Shown in pieces: positions 1-12,062 of a stretch of 64,000 bases of DNA. Origin of the DNA: Mycteria americana. Its lineage: Eukaryota > Chordata > Aves > Ciconiiformes > Ciconiidae. The notes beneath the pieces are model-generated. The model saw only the letters and a list, made by a program, of their open reading frames with translations, was not told the origin of the DNA and did no database searches. The stretch is taken from the NCBI RefSeq assembly GCF_035582795.1, contig NC_134379.1, forward strand, positions 3,094,001 to 3,158,000, given 5' to 3'. Within the stretch, counting starts at the first letter, position 1. Each line of letters opens with the position of its first letter. A program made the translations under genes and the position numbers.

Positions 1-3000
1 CTGCATTTCTGTCAAGCAGGGGTTGAAATTACATGGTCATTTAAAAGAATTTTCAAATAATCATCTTCAAAAGAATAGCTGGTAAGTATTAGCATAAGTG
101 CTACGTTGACATGATAGCCGAGATAGGTCCAGTGTATTGACTTTCTGCAGAAGAGCCAAACATTTTAGAAAGTAAAACTGACAAAGTAGTAAATAACATT
201 CTTTGTACTATTAGACTTACACAACTGAGGTTGAACACAAGTAAAAATGTGACAAAAGAATATTATTGATTCGTAGTAACAATGAATTGTAGCCCACTGC
301 AATAGTTTCACTGACATAAAATACAGAAAGATTTACTGGCTTACAGCACACGTGAAAGTTTAACTCTGCAGTTGAAAAGCCAGCTGTTACATAATTTGAT
401 TTCTCCAGAGTGATTTTTTTGCACATAATCTTGTAAATCAGTCTCAGGCTATGTAGTGCACCATCTATTCCTCCATAAATGTAAACTAAAAGAAATCTCT
501 TGCAATTTATGATATATACATACAATCATATTTGTTATTGAAGTTTAAATGAAGCATGATAAAAGCAGACTGCACTTATCCAAACATACTAATGTGTATG
601 AAAAAATGCCATATTCTAAAGAGGTTTTATATAGATAAAGGATTTTACCTTTTCAAAGCATAAATTTTTTTCCTAATGCCTGTTCAAATCACATCAGGAA
701 GTGTGAACTGGGCTTTCATTCAGTAGTTCAAATTTTAACATCAATAACTTAATGATTATTTTTAAAAATATATCTTATACATACAATATAGCCCAAAACA
801 TCAGAACAGACTGGCTTTCTAGGCCAAGTAAGTATTCATTTTTGCCAATTAAATACATGATACAATTATTTGAGGTCACATGGAGATATTATGCACCTGT
901 GAAATTTAACCATATACTACCAGTTTACTACCATATGCTATTTTATGTCTCCCTCATCACTTGTCCATTAAAAATATGAAAAACTTTCAGATCTGTAAAA
1001 TTAGGAATAGTGTTTCTTATTTCAATTCTCTAAGAATTAGACAAGTATAATCAGAGGAATGATAATGTCAAGTACACCTCAAGCTACAGTCTTCATATTT
1101 TCAAAGGACGAACAGGTAAATGTTTTCAGCAAAAATATGCATCTGAGAAACTGTAAATCAACTAAAAATGAGTTAATTTAAAACCAGCTGCCACACTGTG
1201 ATTGACAGTCAGGTTGCATGACAGTGATAAACACTAAAAAAAAGCATCCTTCATTTTAATGCCATTTCCATGAAATGTATACCCTTCTTAAATATTACAT
1301 AGGTAGCAAACCATGAATAATCTTCTGTCTTAGAAAAAAATTTAAAAATGTGTTTTCATTTCAGGCACTATTTATTACAATTCTTTATACGACCAGAATT
1401 AACAAAGTATTTCAATATATTTTAAAACTTTAATTTTTACCCACCTATTGGTACAATCCTCTCTGGCTCACAGCAGTAGAAGCATACCATATTCCCAACA
1501 TTTTAACAGAAACTTGGTTTGTTTTACTGTTTACCATTATATCCTCCCTGCAAAGCCCAGTTCCCAGTCACAGAGAGAGCTCTTCATCGTGGAATGGCTG
1601 AGTCAGAACCAGAGACCGAATGACTGAACACCAAACAGTATTTCTGACTAAACACACTTGTCTGTCGCTTTCAAATTAACACACAGAAGACTCTGGGGCC
1701 TGGGCACAGAGAGCTGCTCCGCAAGACATAAAATAGCCTGGGAACTAAGAGGATAACAAAGTGGCAAGATGCAGATTAAGTGACACTGAGGCTTTTTCTT
1801 ATTGGCCTAGTCTGCTGTAATACTTTCATCTTTTTTTTTCCCCCTAATTGATAAATGGACACACAGAGAAAGGAATATTATAACTTGAACCAAGATCCTT
1901 GTGTGCCAGACATGACTAGCCAGGTGTTTATCTAGCAGAATACAGTGTATCAGTGCCTTAAGATGGGACCCCATACAGAAGAGGTATTAAACACTACGGT
2001 TCCTCTCAAAGCACAAGTGTTCGCACACTTGGAAGAAAATAGCACAGAATGAAATATGCTCTTAAAGGCACCTGTAATAAATCCAAAATCCTCAGAATTG
2101 TCTTCTAGTGGCCTTCCATACATCATTAAGAGATGGTGTTTCAAGAGTGGTACCACAACTGAAGTGGGCAAGCTACAAAACACGTATTTAACATATGGAC
2201 AGCCTTTTAATGTGAGCAAAGTTAAGTGATCACATAATTTCACTTTCCTTTTACAGACATCTTCATCTTACCATAAAGCCCTACAGGTTTATAAACCCAA
2301 CTCTGATAGAAGAGGTTACTTCCACAATATTCAGTTTCAATTTTATACTATTTCAAAAACTCGCTCTTCCATTTCAACCATGCTGTCTGGTTATCCAGGG
2401 CTTCTCTCATTTATTATGTTGAATTAGTGATAACTGTATGTTCTAAAATATAATTATTATACTGATTACACACTGTCTTACTGCATCTCAGTATGTAAGA
2501 GCTGTTAGAAAAAGCAGGAGCATTTTGATGAATTTTTCTGATGACAGAAGAGAGGCTCTTCAATTCAAAGGAGAATTACGATGCTATTTAATAAGAACTC
2601 AGTAACACAAGAACTGGGTAACAAAGAAGTACAAATTACATGGTCTGTCAGTTTGAAACCAGTAACCCCTCTGATAAATGGGAGAATTCTCCCCATGGAA
2701 AAGGACTGAAAGCCTGAGTATATAAGCCCATCACATGACACTGAGACACACCAAAATGACACAATCACAAAAAAGGCAACCACCACCTACATTGCAGCAG
2801 CAGAAGTATTTCCAGCCAAATGAAGGAAACCAGTGAGGTCTCACCTGGAGTCAGTATGATACCAACATACTACCCAAGCCTGAGATGGAACAGGGGATGG
2901 AGGCACCTGGTCTGACACAGACCTGAACTGAGCTCATTTTACTTTGACAAAAAGGTCAAGAAGAAACATAAGAGTCACTTGCATTTATACTGAGCAGTAA

Positions 3001-3118
3001 AAAGGAGGGAGAGCAGAGACTGTCTGAAACCAAGTACAATGCTGACAGAAAATTAAGACATAAACTGCTCACAAATACATGTAGAAGATGTACTGGGATA
3101 ATTTTCCCCAAGTGGAGG

Positions 3119-3139
3119 AAAAAAAAAAAAAAAAAAAAA
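3119..3139. repeat. A21 homopolymer
   Basis: An A-run in USP32 intron 5. The sequence just upstream is not recognisable as a retrogene or SINE. Confidence 0.85.
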
Positions 3140-3573
3140 CAACAAACCAATAAGCCTCAGTATCTTCTGAAAGGAATGATACAGTGACCCCCAGGGCCTG
3201 CACTTGGTGGGACAGGAGACCCTTCCATGTGCCTCATGTTCCCCTACGCCTGTCTGCCGCACTAAGCCACAGAAAGCTGTACTTTGCAGGTAGGATGGAG
3301 TCAGTTCCGCTCCGATACTTACAAGAGTGCAAACCAGCCAGGGCAGGCAACAAAATGACACCCTCCAGTGGCCGAGAACTGTTGTATTGTTGAATTACTG
3401 CATCTGGACTTAGAGTAGCAGAGAAGATTAGGTGTTTAATTTGTAATTATTAAGGATATATAATGATTTGGGGCAATATTCCCCTACGGAGAATTTTAGT
3501 GTTGGTAGTAGCCCCTGACAGGATTTATCTTTGATTTACATGTTCCACTACAGTGCTATTCAATATTATGTTT

Positions 3574-3595
3574 AAAAAAAAAAAAAAAAAAAAAA
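3574..3595. repeat. A22 homopolymer
   Basis: An A-run in USP32 intron 5 with no recognisable retroelement body. Confidence 0.85.
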
Positions 3596-4690
3596 TCAAA
3601 AGGTACCCAATCACACTACAAACCCGAGAAAATCCAAACTAGTGCTAGTTGGTCAGTATTCAGGTGTAGGAGAGACTCATAACCCTGAAACTGGTTTTTG
3701 GGAACAAAGGTCCAAGAGAAACTTAAGCTATTTTTGTAGCTTTCAAATGAAATTATTCATATTTATGATTTAAGTGAAATGGAACAAAATTTGATTAAAA
3801 GCAGCAAGTGTGTGCAACTTCCTGTAACTTTAAAATTTCGTTTCTAATTATGTGTTGAGAAATATAATTAAAGTCATCTGCATACCAAAATAAATGTTAT
3901 TTACAAATGCAAAATTAGAATTCCTTTGTTTCCCTGATAGCTTGGCTCATTAAGCAAATTTAAATGGAGTCACTGATGCTTTGCAATAAAATGTTCGCTG
4001 TCTGTTTCTAAATCAATGTTAATAACTTTCACTATTTTTATCACTGCAATTTTTCATGTCTCTGACATATTATTCAAGATGTTTAATGGGAAGCACACTG
4101 TGAGAGGAGGTAAGGCTTGGTTGGAGGGTCTGAAGTTTGAACCAGGAGAGGGCACGCTGTGACCCAGCCAGAGTCCAGCAGCCAGCTGAGAAATTCATAA
4201 TTGCAATAGCAAGTTTCACAAATTAGTTTTCATTTTACAATAGAAGTAATCTTAAAACCTTTCATTCTTTCACTGTATTCTGCTAACAGCATTTTCCTAG
4301 GTCTACTAAAAATTATTTCAGTTACTTGTTCTCCCAAAAAGCAACCACTGTCCTAGGTAAAAGTACTAAAAACAAGTCTTGGTTTGGAGAAAAGGAACTG
4401 TCGTAACAGCCCTTACTGTTTTACACGTTCAGCTGCGTTAAGAATACTTTTGTACTAAATTTCTTATTCTTTAGATTGACTTGACTAGACTGTAATTATT
4501 AAACTTAAAAAAAAACAAAATAGCAAGGACCCAAGTATTCATACTTTACTGCAATTACTTTCAAGTGCTCAAGCACTTGTACTTTCCTTACTTCTGCATC
4601 TTTGTATGAGATTCCTATACTGTCTCAAATCACAAGGGAAATCATCGGTTACATTATAAACAAAGTATTTATCCAGACCTGGGGGAGCCT

Positions 4691-4722
4691 GGTTAGTTCA
4701 CCAGCAGGTTAGTTCACCAGTT
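4691..4722. repeat. Tandem repeat, two 16-bp units
   Basis: GGTTAGTTCACCAGCA is followed directly by GGTTAGTTCACCAGTT. Confidence 0.85.
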
Positions 4723-6027
4723 CATCTTCCTACTATCTTAAATTCCTGTCAGTTTTCCACATCTGTCATTTGAAAGATACCGGGCTGCAGACATCGTAAC
4801 ACAGCACAACTACTTTCTGTTTTTTCTTATTACAACATTTAGCTGGAAAATAACAAAAATACAGTAAAATTTAATTGTATCTAGAGGTCCAAACACAACT
4901 GTCATATGACCTTTCCAAATTTGGCTAAGTATACTGAGCCTGTGGACCGTATGCAGTTTGAAACATTTTACTGATTCAAAAATACATGCAAGCTACAGTT
5001 TTCTGGAATACAATGAAAAGCTTGACCCCAGATCTGACATGTACTTGAAGATTCAATAATGGCTTCAAATGCTCTCAAAGACTTTATTTTATTTCAGCTT
5101 TTTAATCCTAACAATGGAAAACAATTTTTCACTCAGTTCTACCTTCATTACACTCAGCCAACGGCTTATGAAAGTAAGCTGTCAGTAAAGAAACCGAGAC
5201 CACCACTAACTGCTAGAAAACACTGAATTTCTCAGTAGTCTGATGCAATATATAGCAACAGAAATTAATTTTTTTTTCGGAAGTTAATTTTTTTTCCCCT
5301 GAGAACATAGGTTGTGTTGAAACACCCACCAGAGACCCAAAACTCTGCAAACATATTTCACGAGGCTTAAAAAAATTGGTAACTTCTCCAACAGAACATG
5401 TAGGCATACGAACTAGCACATGTAAAAGAGCAACCATGCATGCATGTTTCCTAGAAAAGAAAGAAGACTAAACACTTCCTTCTGTAATTCTGTTTACAGT
5501 ATCAGATGCTGCAATACACAGGAGTGTTATGAAATTATTATAAACTGACTTGATCATACAGAGATTAAAACCAAATACAGGAATATTACTTGAACTTCTA
5601 ACCTTAAAACATAAGGAATTACAAGATACACCTTTCTAAGAGGCAGAGCGAGCTGATTTCAAGACTGAAATTTCAACAAAGATGATGGCTACACGGAGGT
5701 AGGATCACTGAGTCTACTATGTAAATTTAAACAGAGAGCAAGACAGTTGCTTCATGAAGGAGTCAGTATACGTAACAGCAATTAAGCCAAGATTTGAGAC
5801 AGTACAGTTGGAGATGTCAAAGAGGTAACTGGAAGTCAGAGGGGACAAGATTCATTAAATGGAAAACAGACTATGCTCCTGCAGAAGGCGTGCTCAGGAA
5901 AGGATTACAGAGCTGAAATGGCAGCAGAGACACCATGATTAGTTGACAGGTCCTTGCAATCAAAAAGGCTCAAATGTAAACTGAGGTACTTGAGGCAATT
6001 TGATTTGCTAGAGACTGATTAACTGCA

Positions 6028-6612
6028 TGTGCTGGTTTTGGCTGGGACAGAGTTAATTTTCTTTATAGTAGCCCGTATGGGGCTATGTTTTGGATTTGTG
6101 CTGAAAACAGGGTTGATAATACAGAGATGTTTTAGTTGTTGCTAAGTAGTGCTTATACTAAATCAAGGACTTTTCACTTCCCATGCTCTGCCAGGTGCAC
6201 AAGGAGCTGGGAGGGGACACAGCCGGGACAGCTGACCCCTACTGACCAAAGGGCTATTCCACACCATATGGCATCAGGCTCAGCATAGAAAGCTGGGGAA
6301 GAAGGAGGAAGGGGGGGGGGGGGGGGTACACGTTCAGAGTGATGGCGTTTGTCTTCCCAAGTCACCGTTATGCATGATGGAGCCCTGCTTTCCTGGAGAT
6401 GGCTGAACCCCTGCCTGCCCACGGGAAGGAGTGAAGGAATTCCTTGCTTTGCTTTGCTTGCATGCGTGGCTTTTGCTTTCCCTATTAAACTGTCTTTATC
6501 TCAACCCAGGAGTTTTCCCTCTTTTACTCTTCCAATTCTCTCCCCCATCCCACCATGGAGGAGTGAGCGAGCGGCTGTGTGGGGCTGAGTTGCCCGCTGG
6601 GATTAAACCACA
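6028..6612 (+). mobile_element. Endogenous retrovirus-type solo LTR, copy 1
   Basis: The element begins TGTGCTGGTTTTGGCTGGGA and ends in CCACA, the TG...CA form of retroviral LTRs. It is clearly homologous over its length to the copy at 21820-22418 in the same orientation. Inside are a degenerate TATA-like CATAGAAA, a G16 run (6311-6326), and an ATTAAA polyadenylation signal near 6484 followed by a T-rich segment. No gag, pol or env sequence flanks it, so it is a solo LTR. I recognise the family as common in bird genomes (ERVL/ERVK-type, TguLTR-like), but the exact name needs a repeat library. No target-site duplication is evident. Confidence 0.85.
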
Positions 6613-7623
6613 CTTAGGGCAAAGGAGACTTGACAAGGTTGGAGGCATGGCAGATCTCAATTTGATACAGCTTGAGAGATTTTTTCCAGGGCCGAAGTCT
6701 GGCAAATTCAGAGAGGGTTGGGTTTTTTTAGCATACCTCTTTCTCTACCTTGTCTATTAGACCTCAGAGTATTTAGTGGTCTTCTGTAACCTCAATGTCT
6801 ACTGCAGTCTCTCATGTAATGAAAATAAATTACCTGTCTATAAACTTCTAATTTTATTATGCATTTTCATTTCAGATGGTCAGAACAGAATTTTAATGCT
6901 CATATTGAAAACCAAGAGAAAAAAACCTGTATGTTGTTTTATTCAAGTAACCCACCCATTAAAGAGATTAAATGCCATGCTCACACCATCAAAGAAAATC
7001 TATGAGAGTACATAAAACAGAACCAGATTGCTCAAATCACTGACATCTCAACAGCAAACACCCTTCTCCTAGGGATACCAAAGTCCCTTAGATGCTTTAC
7101 TGTAATGTATCCTTACATTATACTTGCACATCAAGTATAATTTATCAGTCTTTTGTTTTTACATTTAATTTAAAAAACATCTGCTCCTTTTTTTACATTA
7201 ATATACACATAAGGAAGTATTTGTTCTTTGGAGATTATTCCTATATGCAAATCCTGAGGAGGCTTCTTGTTAGTTAATTTAGTTCCCTGACTACATCACA
7301 TGCCAGGAATAGTACTTATTTCACTGCAGAAAGCAAATTAAGAGGTAACACTTATTTTTGAAATGAGCATTATTGTCAGAACTGTCTCAAGAGTTTTACG
7401 ATCCACTGTATCTGAAAGACCAAATATAAAACCAGTATCAATGTCAAGACACTTTAGAGAAATGTATTTGTCAAAGAGAAGATATTTTCCTTTTTACTTT
7501 TTAAATTAGTTCTGTAACAAACTTCTACTATAAGAATTGTTGTAATCTCAGTATTGTTATCTCTTAAAAATAATGACCCACTGTGTCCTTGTATATAACA
7601 ATGTTTTACACGTCACAAAAAGC

Positions 7624-7674
7624 AGAGAACAAATTAGCACAGAGAACAAATTACCACAGAGAACAAATTTATCT
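7624..7674. repeat. Minisatellite, three 17-bp units
   Basis: AGAGAACAAATTAGCAC, AGAGAACAAATTACCAC and AGAGAACAAATTTATCT follow each other at a 17-bp period. The array ends about 130 bp from USP32 exon 5. Confidence 0.9.
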
Positions 7675-7805
7675 CACTGAACAGAACTGCATGTATCTCA
7701 GAGTACTGAGATTTAATGAACAACTACAGCAAGGCAACAGTTTACGTCTGTGAACTCTGAAACAGTTTTAAAAAATGCACATAATAACAAGCATCGTTTA
7801 CTTAC

Positions 7806-7965
7806 AGTGTGTGACTCCAGCCAGGGTTTGATAGAAGGTAGGGGTATCACTATCATCAGTGAGTGTCACATACACACCTCCAGACAGCAGCCAACGGGAA
7901 AACGTGAAAGCATCTTTGTTGTGCAGTAGCCAAACCCTGAATTTCTCATAGTTTACCTTTTCACC
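7806..7965 (-). CDS. USP32: USP32 coding exon 5 (residues 138-190; gene continues beyond the left edge)
   Basis: The acceptor is TTTCTTACAG (ending 7966) and the donor is CACT|GTAAGTA (7806|7805). The 160-bp exon has 53 codons plus the first base of codon 191, which should be Leu in the family. It encodes GEKVNYEKFRVWLLHNKDAF, then TFSRWLLSGGVYVTLTDDSD and TPTFYQTLAGVTH, all diagnostic of USP32. The next exon, expected to begin with a LEESDI-like sequence, could not be found in 1-7805. The remaining EF-hands and the catalytic domain therefore lie outside the window. Confidence 0.95.
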
Positions 7966-10900
7966 CTGTAAGAAAATAAGAAAATGTGAGCTGTTTTCCC
8001 TCTGCTTTCTCCATACCAGTAAACAGGAACCATCCAGCTGTATGAACAAGAATTGGGACAATCTCCTCTAAAAATAAGTACTAAAATTTTCTTTTTTTTT
8101 CTTTGGAGCCATGCCTGTTTTTCCATTTCATTCTGAAGTACAGCACTGAGAGGGAAATTAGATTCCTCAGCTCTCTCTGTATTTCAACCACCTACTCAAT
8201 GTTGCCTTTGGAAAGTCATTTACTCTGAACCTCAGGTTAATGGGATTAGAAGAAAAATAGTTACTTACAACTCAAAATAACAGAGGTTATTTTTATGAAT
8301 TTAAATTTATTATAATAAAAAAAAGCTCTTATGTGCCAAATAACAGGTGCTATAAAATCATACACATTCTGTCATATCTGCGCTAGTATACAAACACTTA
8401 ACATAGAAAAATTAGATTTGTGAATAACTAATAGTATGATTAATCACTGCAGTAGCATGTCATTTTTTTTGCCTCTATTGACCAAAACCCACTTTGGAGC
8501 ATACATGTAAACATGACATTCACTGTATCTCCTAACTCAGTCTCTCTTGCTGGATGCCTCATGTAACTGCCTGTTCAGGAATGCATTAAAAAAAATATAG
8601 ATTCACAAGTTTAAATGCTAGAGAAGCTGTTTAAACCATTCAGTTGAATGGTTCCCAAGCTGTGGCCATGAAACCATAGGGATCAGCAGACTAATTTCTA
8701 CAGGACCTACAAAACTAAAATAAAAGCAAACCTATTATCAGTAGACAAACTCATTACATGGAGATCCTAGGGATCTGCAAAGAGAAAGAGGTTTCAAGTC
8801 ACTGATTATTTACACTTCCCTAATATCACAGACCATTAAACTTCACTGAATTACACCCCTACAGAATCCAACAATTTGCATTTGGCCACGGACTACCTGC
8901 CAACTGCAGAAAACTGAAAATCCACTACTTCCTTTGCCAGGTTGCTAAAATGGTTAATCACCATCACTGTCAAAACATTTGCTTCATATTCCAATTGTAA
9001 TGGGTTATTTCAGGTTCCAGATACTCATTCTTTTTATGCTTCCTTTTTCTTAGACTAAAGAGTGTTACATTTTTCTCCAACAAATACATGCAGAAATACC
9101 CCAATACTTACAGCTACTATCATAGGTTTCCACATGGTTATAATTCAAGGAAGTCAAGATGCTACCCTGCTATTCCATCACCAGTTTAATCTGTATATAT
9201 CCACACTACTGACTGACAGCATGGTCCTAACCTTCCTCTTACCAACACTGTTTCTGATCCTTCATCCCTTCTCTTTTGTGACAGCAATCACATTAGTGTA
9301 GTCATGTGGCAAAACAGATCTAGCTGAAAAAGAACCTACAGGATTAGGAGCTACAGAAAAGGGGTTTACTTCTCAGCCAGATCAGTTTCCCAATCCAGTT
9401 CATGAAGGCATCCTATAAATACTTGAGCCAGCACAAAGGTAGGAGAATGAATGAGTCAGGAAAAGGGTAACTCAACAATGTGGACTTTGCAGGATTTAAC
9501 CCATTATGGAACCACTTGCTTAAGCAAAAAAACCTCTACTGCCAAATTAACAGAGAAGAAGAAAGCAGCCCACAATTTTTTTTTTAAATTTCTCTAACAG
9601 TTTGGATCAGAGACAAGATAATTTTCTTACTACTTCTTCCACTCTACTTTTTTCACTGCTTTCTGTTAAACGCAGCAAGAGCTGTGTCACGTTTCACTAA
9701 GACTCTGCATTGTTCCAATTGATTAGAGGAAGGACAAGGAAGAAGAGGGACAGGAAAGCTTGGGGGGGGGGGGGGGGGGGGGGGGGAGCATTTGAAGCAA
9801 GTAATGTTTACAGCTGAGCCATGATGGAACTTGAGCAACTAGAGCAATACAGGTATCACTGAACTTGTCTCCTGTATTTCAGAAACAAGAGTGAGAAAAA
9901 CTCAGATGTATTTTAAAGCTCATATTTCTAGATGAGTACATGCAATAATTCTGAAGGAAAGAATAGAAGTACCTATAAACATCATCCTTGAAAGCATAAA
10001 CTCATCCGCCATACGGCAGGAAGGAAGGCCCACAGCAGGAACATTAAACTTTCTCACTCTCCAGCAATGACCTAGTATGATTAACAGGCCAGTAAATCCT
10101 GCTGAGTGGGTTATTACACTATTTTCATTTTAAAAGAAAAATCAATATACAGCATTTTCTTGAACAGGAAAATGGTATGAAGCCAGACTGATACTTCTCT
10201 TCCTGCAAGTCTTCATGAAGTATTTCTGGATTTCTTGGACAGTGTGCATTAACTTTTAGGGTATAACTCATCACACCATATTGACAGGAAATTATAAATA
10301 GGAAATACTGAAGTGGGTCAGCTCCAGAAAGTGGACTGCAGTATACGTATGATTTATGACTCCAGCCAAGAATGAAGAATGTGATCATTGCCTACAAAGC
10401 CAACATGATACCACCACCAGATTAAATGAGTCTGCCTCAGCCAGCGCCCATAACCAAAGTTATCTTCAATACAGTACAATAAAATTTAAGATAATTAAGT
10501 AATCTGATATCCACAAATAAAGCTTCTAGTCAATCAGTTTTTCAGCAGAATGTGTAATGATGACTAGATTTTGCTGGTCTGTAGTCCTCCGATAACAAAT
10601 GAAGCAACCAAAGCACAAAAACCTGACAATTCACCAGGATCACTAGCGCCAAAGAAATATCTGTGAATATTTAAAAGTAACAACAGCCTGTTTTAGAGGA
10701 GGACTTCAGCAAGCTTCATAAAGATTACATCTCTTAAACAACCTAAAGCATAAATAAATGTTGTAGCTTCTGGCAGGCACAATGAGACAAAAGTAATACT
10801 ATAAAACTATCCTTTTTAAGCAACCACTGCTGGAAGGTATTTTTAAATCCAGGATGCAGATTTTCTTTCCCCTCTCAGATCTGTGTTCTAGATTTCTTTC

Positions 10901-11248
10901 CCAATTGCAATAAAATGTCCACGCTAATGAATAAAATTCCCCTAGCAAAATTAGTATTTAAATTCACTTGATAACATGATTACCCTTGGAAATTATATCC
11001 TTCAAACTAGCACAGTAAGGAAAGCAGCATGGAGAATGCCTACATTTATATATACCAAGCTGCTATTTACATCGATACAAATTACATGTAATATTACAAC
11101 GTAAAAAACTAGGAGCTTTTACCCAATTTAAATATGGTCAATTTATTCCCATACATGCACGAGCATGTGTATGTCAGAGAAAAACAAACTACTCAATGTA
11201 ATTTTCACTTTTTTGTAAATGCAATAGGATAAAACCTGTATGAAATAC
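7966..11248 (-). other. USP32: USP32 intron 4
   Basis: This 3.3-kb intron has a GTATTT donor (at 11248) and a TTTCTTACAG acceptor (at 7966). It contains a G25 run at 9762-9786. No coding or RNA gene is recognisable; reading frames near 9062-9301 and 10125-10388 show no family similarity that I can see. Confidence 0.8.
9762..9786. repeat. G25 homopolymer
   Basis: This is an uninterrupted run of 25 guanines in USP32 intron 4, able to form G-quadruplexes and prone to length error in sequencing. Confidence 0.9.
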
Positions 11249-11367
11249 CTCAGAGAAACATTTCTTGAGTGACTCTGGGACTTTCCCATCAACCACATGC
11301 AGCATCTTCTCCATCTCTTCACGGACAACATAACTCCCAGATTCATTAGAAAAGAGACTGAAAATGT
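11249..11367 (-). CDS. USP32: USP32 coding exon 4 (residues 98-137, first EF-hand-like loop)
   Basis: This 119-bp exon follows a CTTCCTCAG acceptor and ends at GAG|GTATTT. It completes Tyr98 and adds 39 codons, including IFSLFSNESGSYVVREEMEK and MLHVVDGKVPESLKKCFSE. The loop SNESGSYVVREE occupies roughly residues 104-115. It keeps a glutamate at the last ligand position but lacks the acidic residue expected at position 1, so it looks like a degenerate EF-hand that may not bind calcium. Intron 3, just upstream, is only 589 bp, the shortest in the gene fragment. Phase 0 exit matches exon 5. Confidence 0.95.
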
Positions 11368-11956
11368 CTGAGGAAGTAGAGACATGTTTAAGCAACTATG
11401 GTAGTTACATTTTTCAAATATCAAGTTTACAACTGGCTGAGAATGCCAAAAGCTGTGCAACAACTAAAGAACTAAAAACTTAGATTGATTCAATTTCAAT
11501 ATAGCTCAACAAGGTTTAGGTCCAGAAGCATCTCCTTTTTCTTTTACCCTTGTCCACTAATCAAAAGGAAAATAAATACTATCAAGTCAGATTAACAAGG
11601 AAGATAAAACAACAGAAGTCAGTAGGCAGATGCTTTCATTTGTTTTGAAAAATACCAATGCCATCTTCCTTCCCCTGCCCACATACAGTCTTTCTGTAGC
11701 ATCCCAACATTTACATTCACGATGACTTATCAAATATTTCATTTTGGTGAGTATAGAAAACTAAAATGCACTGAATTTCAAAATATACAGCTAAAAATGT
11801 CTAAAAAAAAATACTACCTTTATTGGCAAATGTATGCCCTGGTTACATATAAAAATAGGGACTTAGTATAACACAGTTTATGTTTGCTTTACATAAGTGC
11901 ATTTTACACTCACTATCCACGATCCTGTTGGTACTGTTGTAAGTTAAATTACTTAC
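11368..11956 (-). other. USP32: USP32 intron 3
   Basis: This is a short 589-bp intron with a GTAAGT donor and a CTTCCTCAG acceptor. It is AT-rich and nothing further is recognised in it. Confidence 0.85.
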
Positions 11957-12062
11957 ATTTTGCTTTCTCTTCCTCTCTGCCTCTTGTAAGTAGAACTAAT
12001 CCGACTATCAAGTTATTGAAGTGCAGCCCTTTGGATATTCCTCCAAATGAACAGTAGATAAT
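11957..12062 (-). CDS. USP32: USP32 coding exon 3 (residues 63-97)
   Basis: The acceptor is TTCTAG (ending 12063) and the donor is T|GTAAGT (11957|11956). The exon has 106 bp: 35 codons plus the first base of Tyr98. It encodes IIYCSFGGISKGLHFNNLIV followed by GLVLLTRGREEEKAK, which is recognisable USP32. Compared with the mammalian sequence as I remember it, the changes are conservative (for example Arg-Glu in place of Lys-Asp near the end). The segment is part of the N-terminal EF-hand-like fold. Confidence 0.95.

Larger units (their letters stand above)
1..7805 (-). other. USP32: USP32 intron 5, 3' part outside window
   Basis: This is AT-rich intronic sequence after the exon 5 donor. I found no further USP32 exon on the minus strand. 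It contains one ERV-type LTR (6028-6612), A21 and A22 runs (3119-3139, 3574-3595), a 16-bp two-copy repeat (4691-4722) and a 17-bp three-copy repeat (7624-7674). Weak traces of very old MIR/LINE-like sequence may lie near 1560-1640 and 1845-1905. Nothing else is supportable. Confidence 0.75.

Noticed and set aside
1560..1905. MIR-like phrases (CAGTCACAGAGAGAG, GGACACACAGAGAAAGG)
   Set aside because: Suggestive of very old SINE/LINE remnants, but too short and diverged to annotate without a repeat library.
6349..6760. Open frames of 70-109 codons inside and just past the first LTR, and similar frames in the second LTR
   Set aside because: They run across the LTR U3/R/U5 regions and the poly-G tract. 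They are by-products of the repeat, not retroviral genes.
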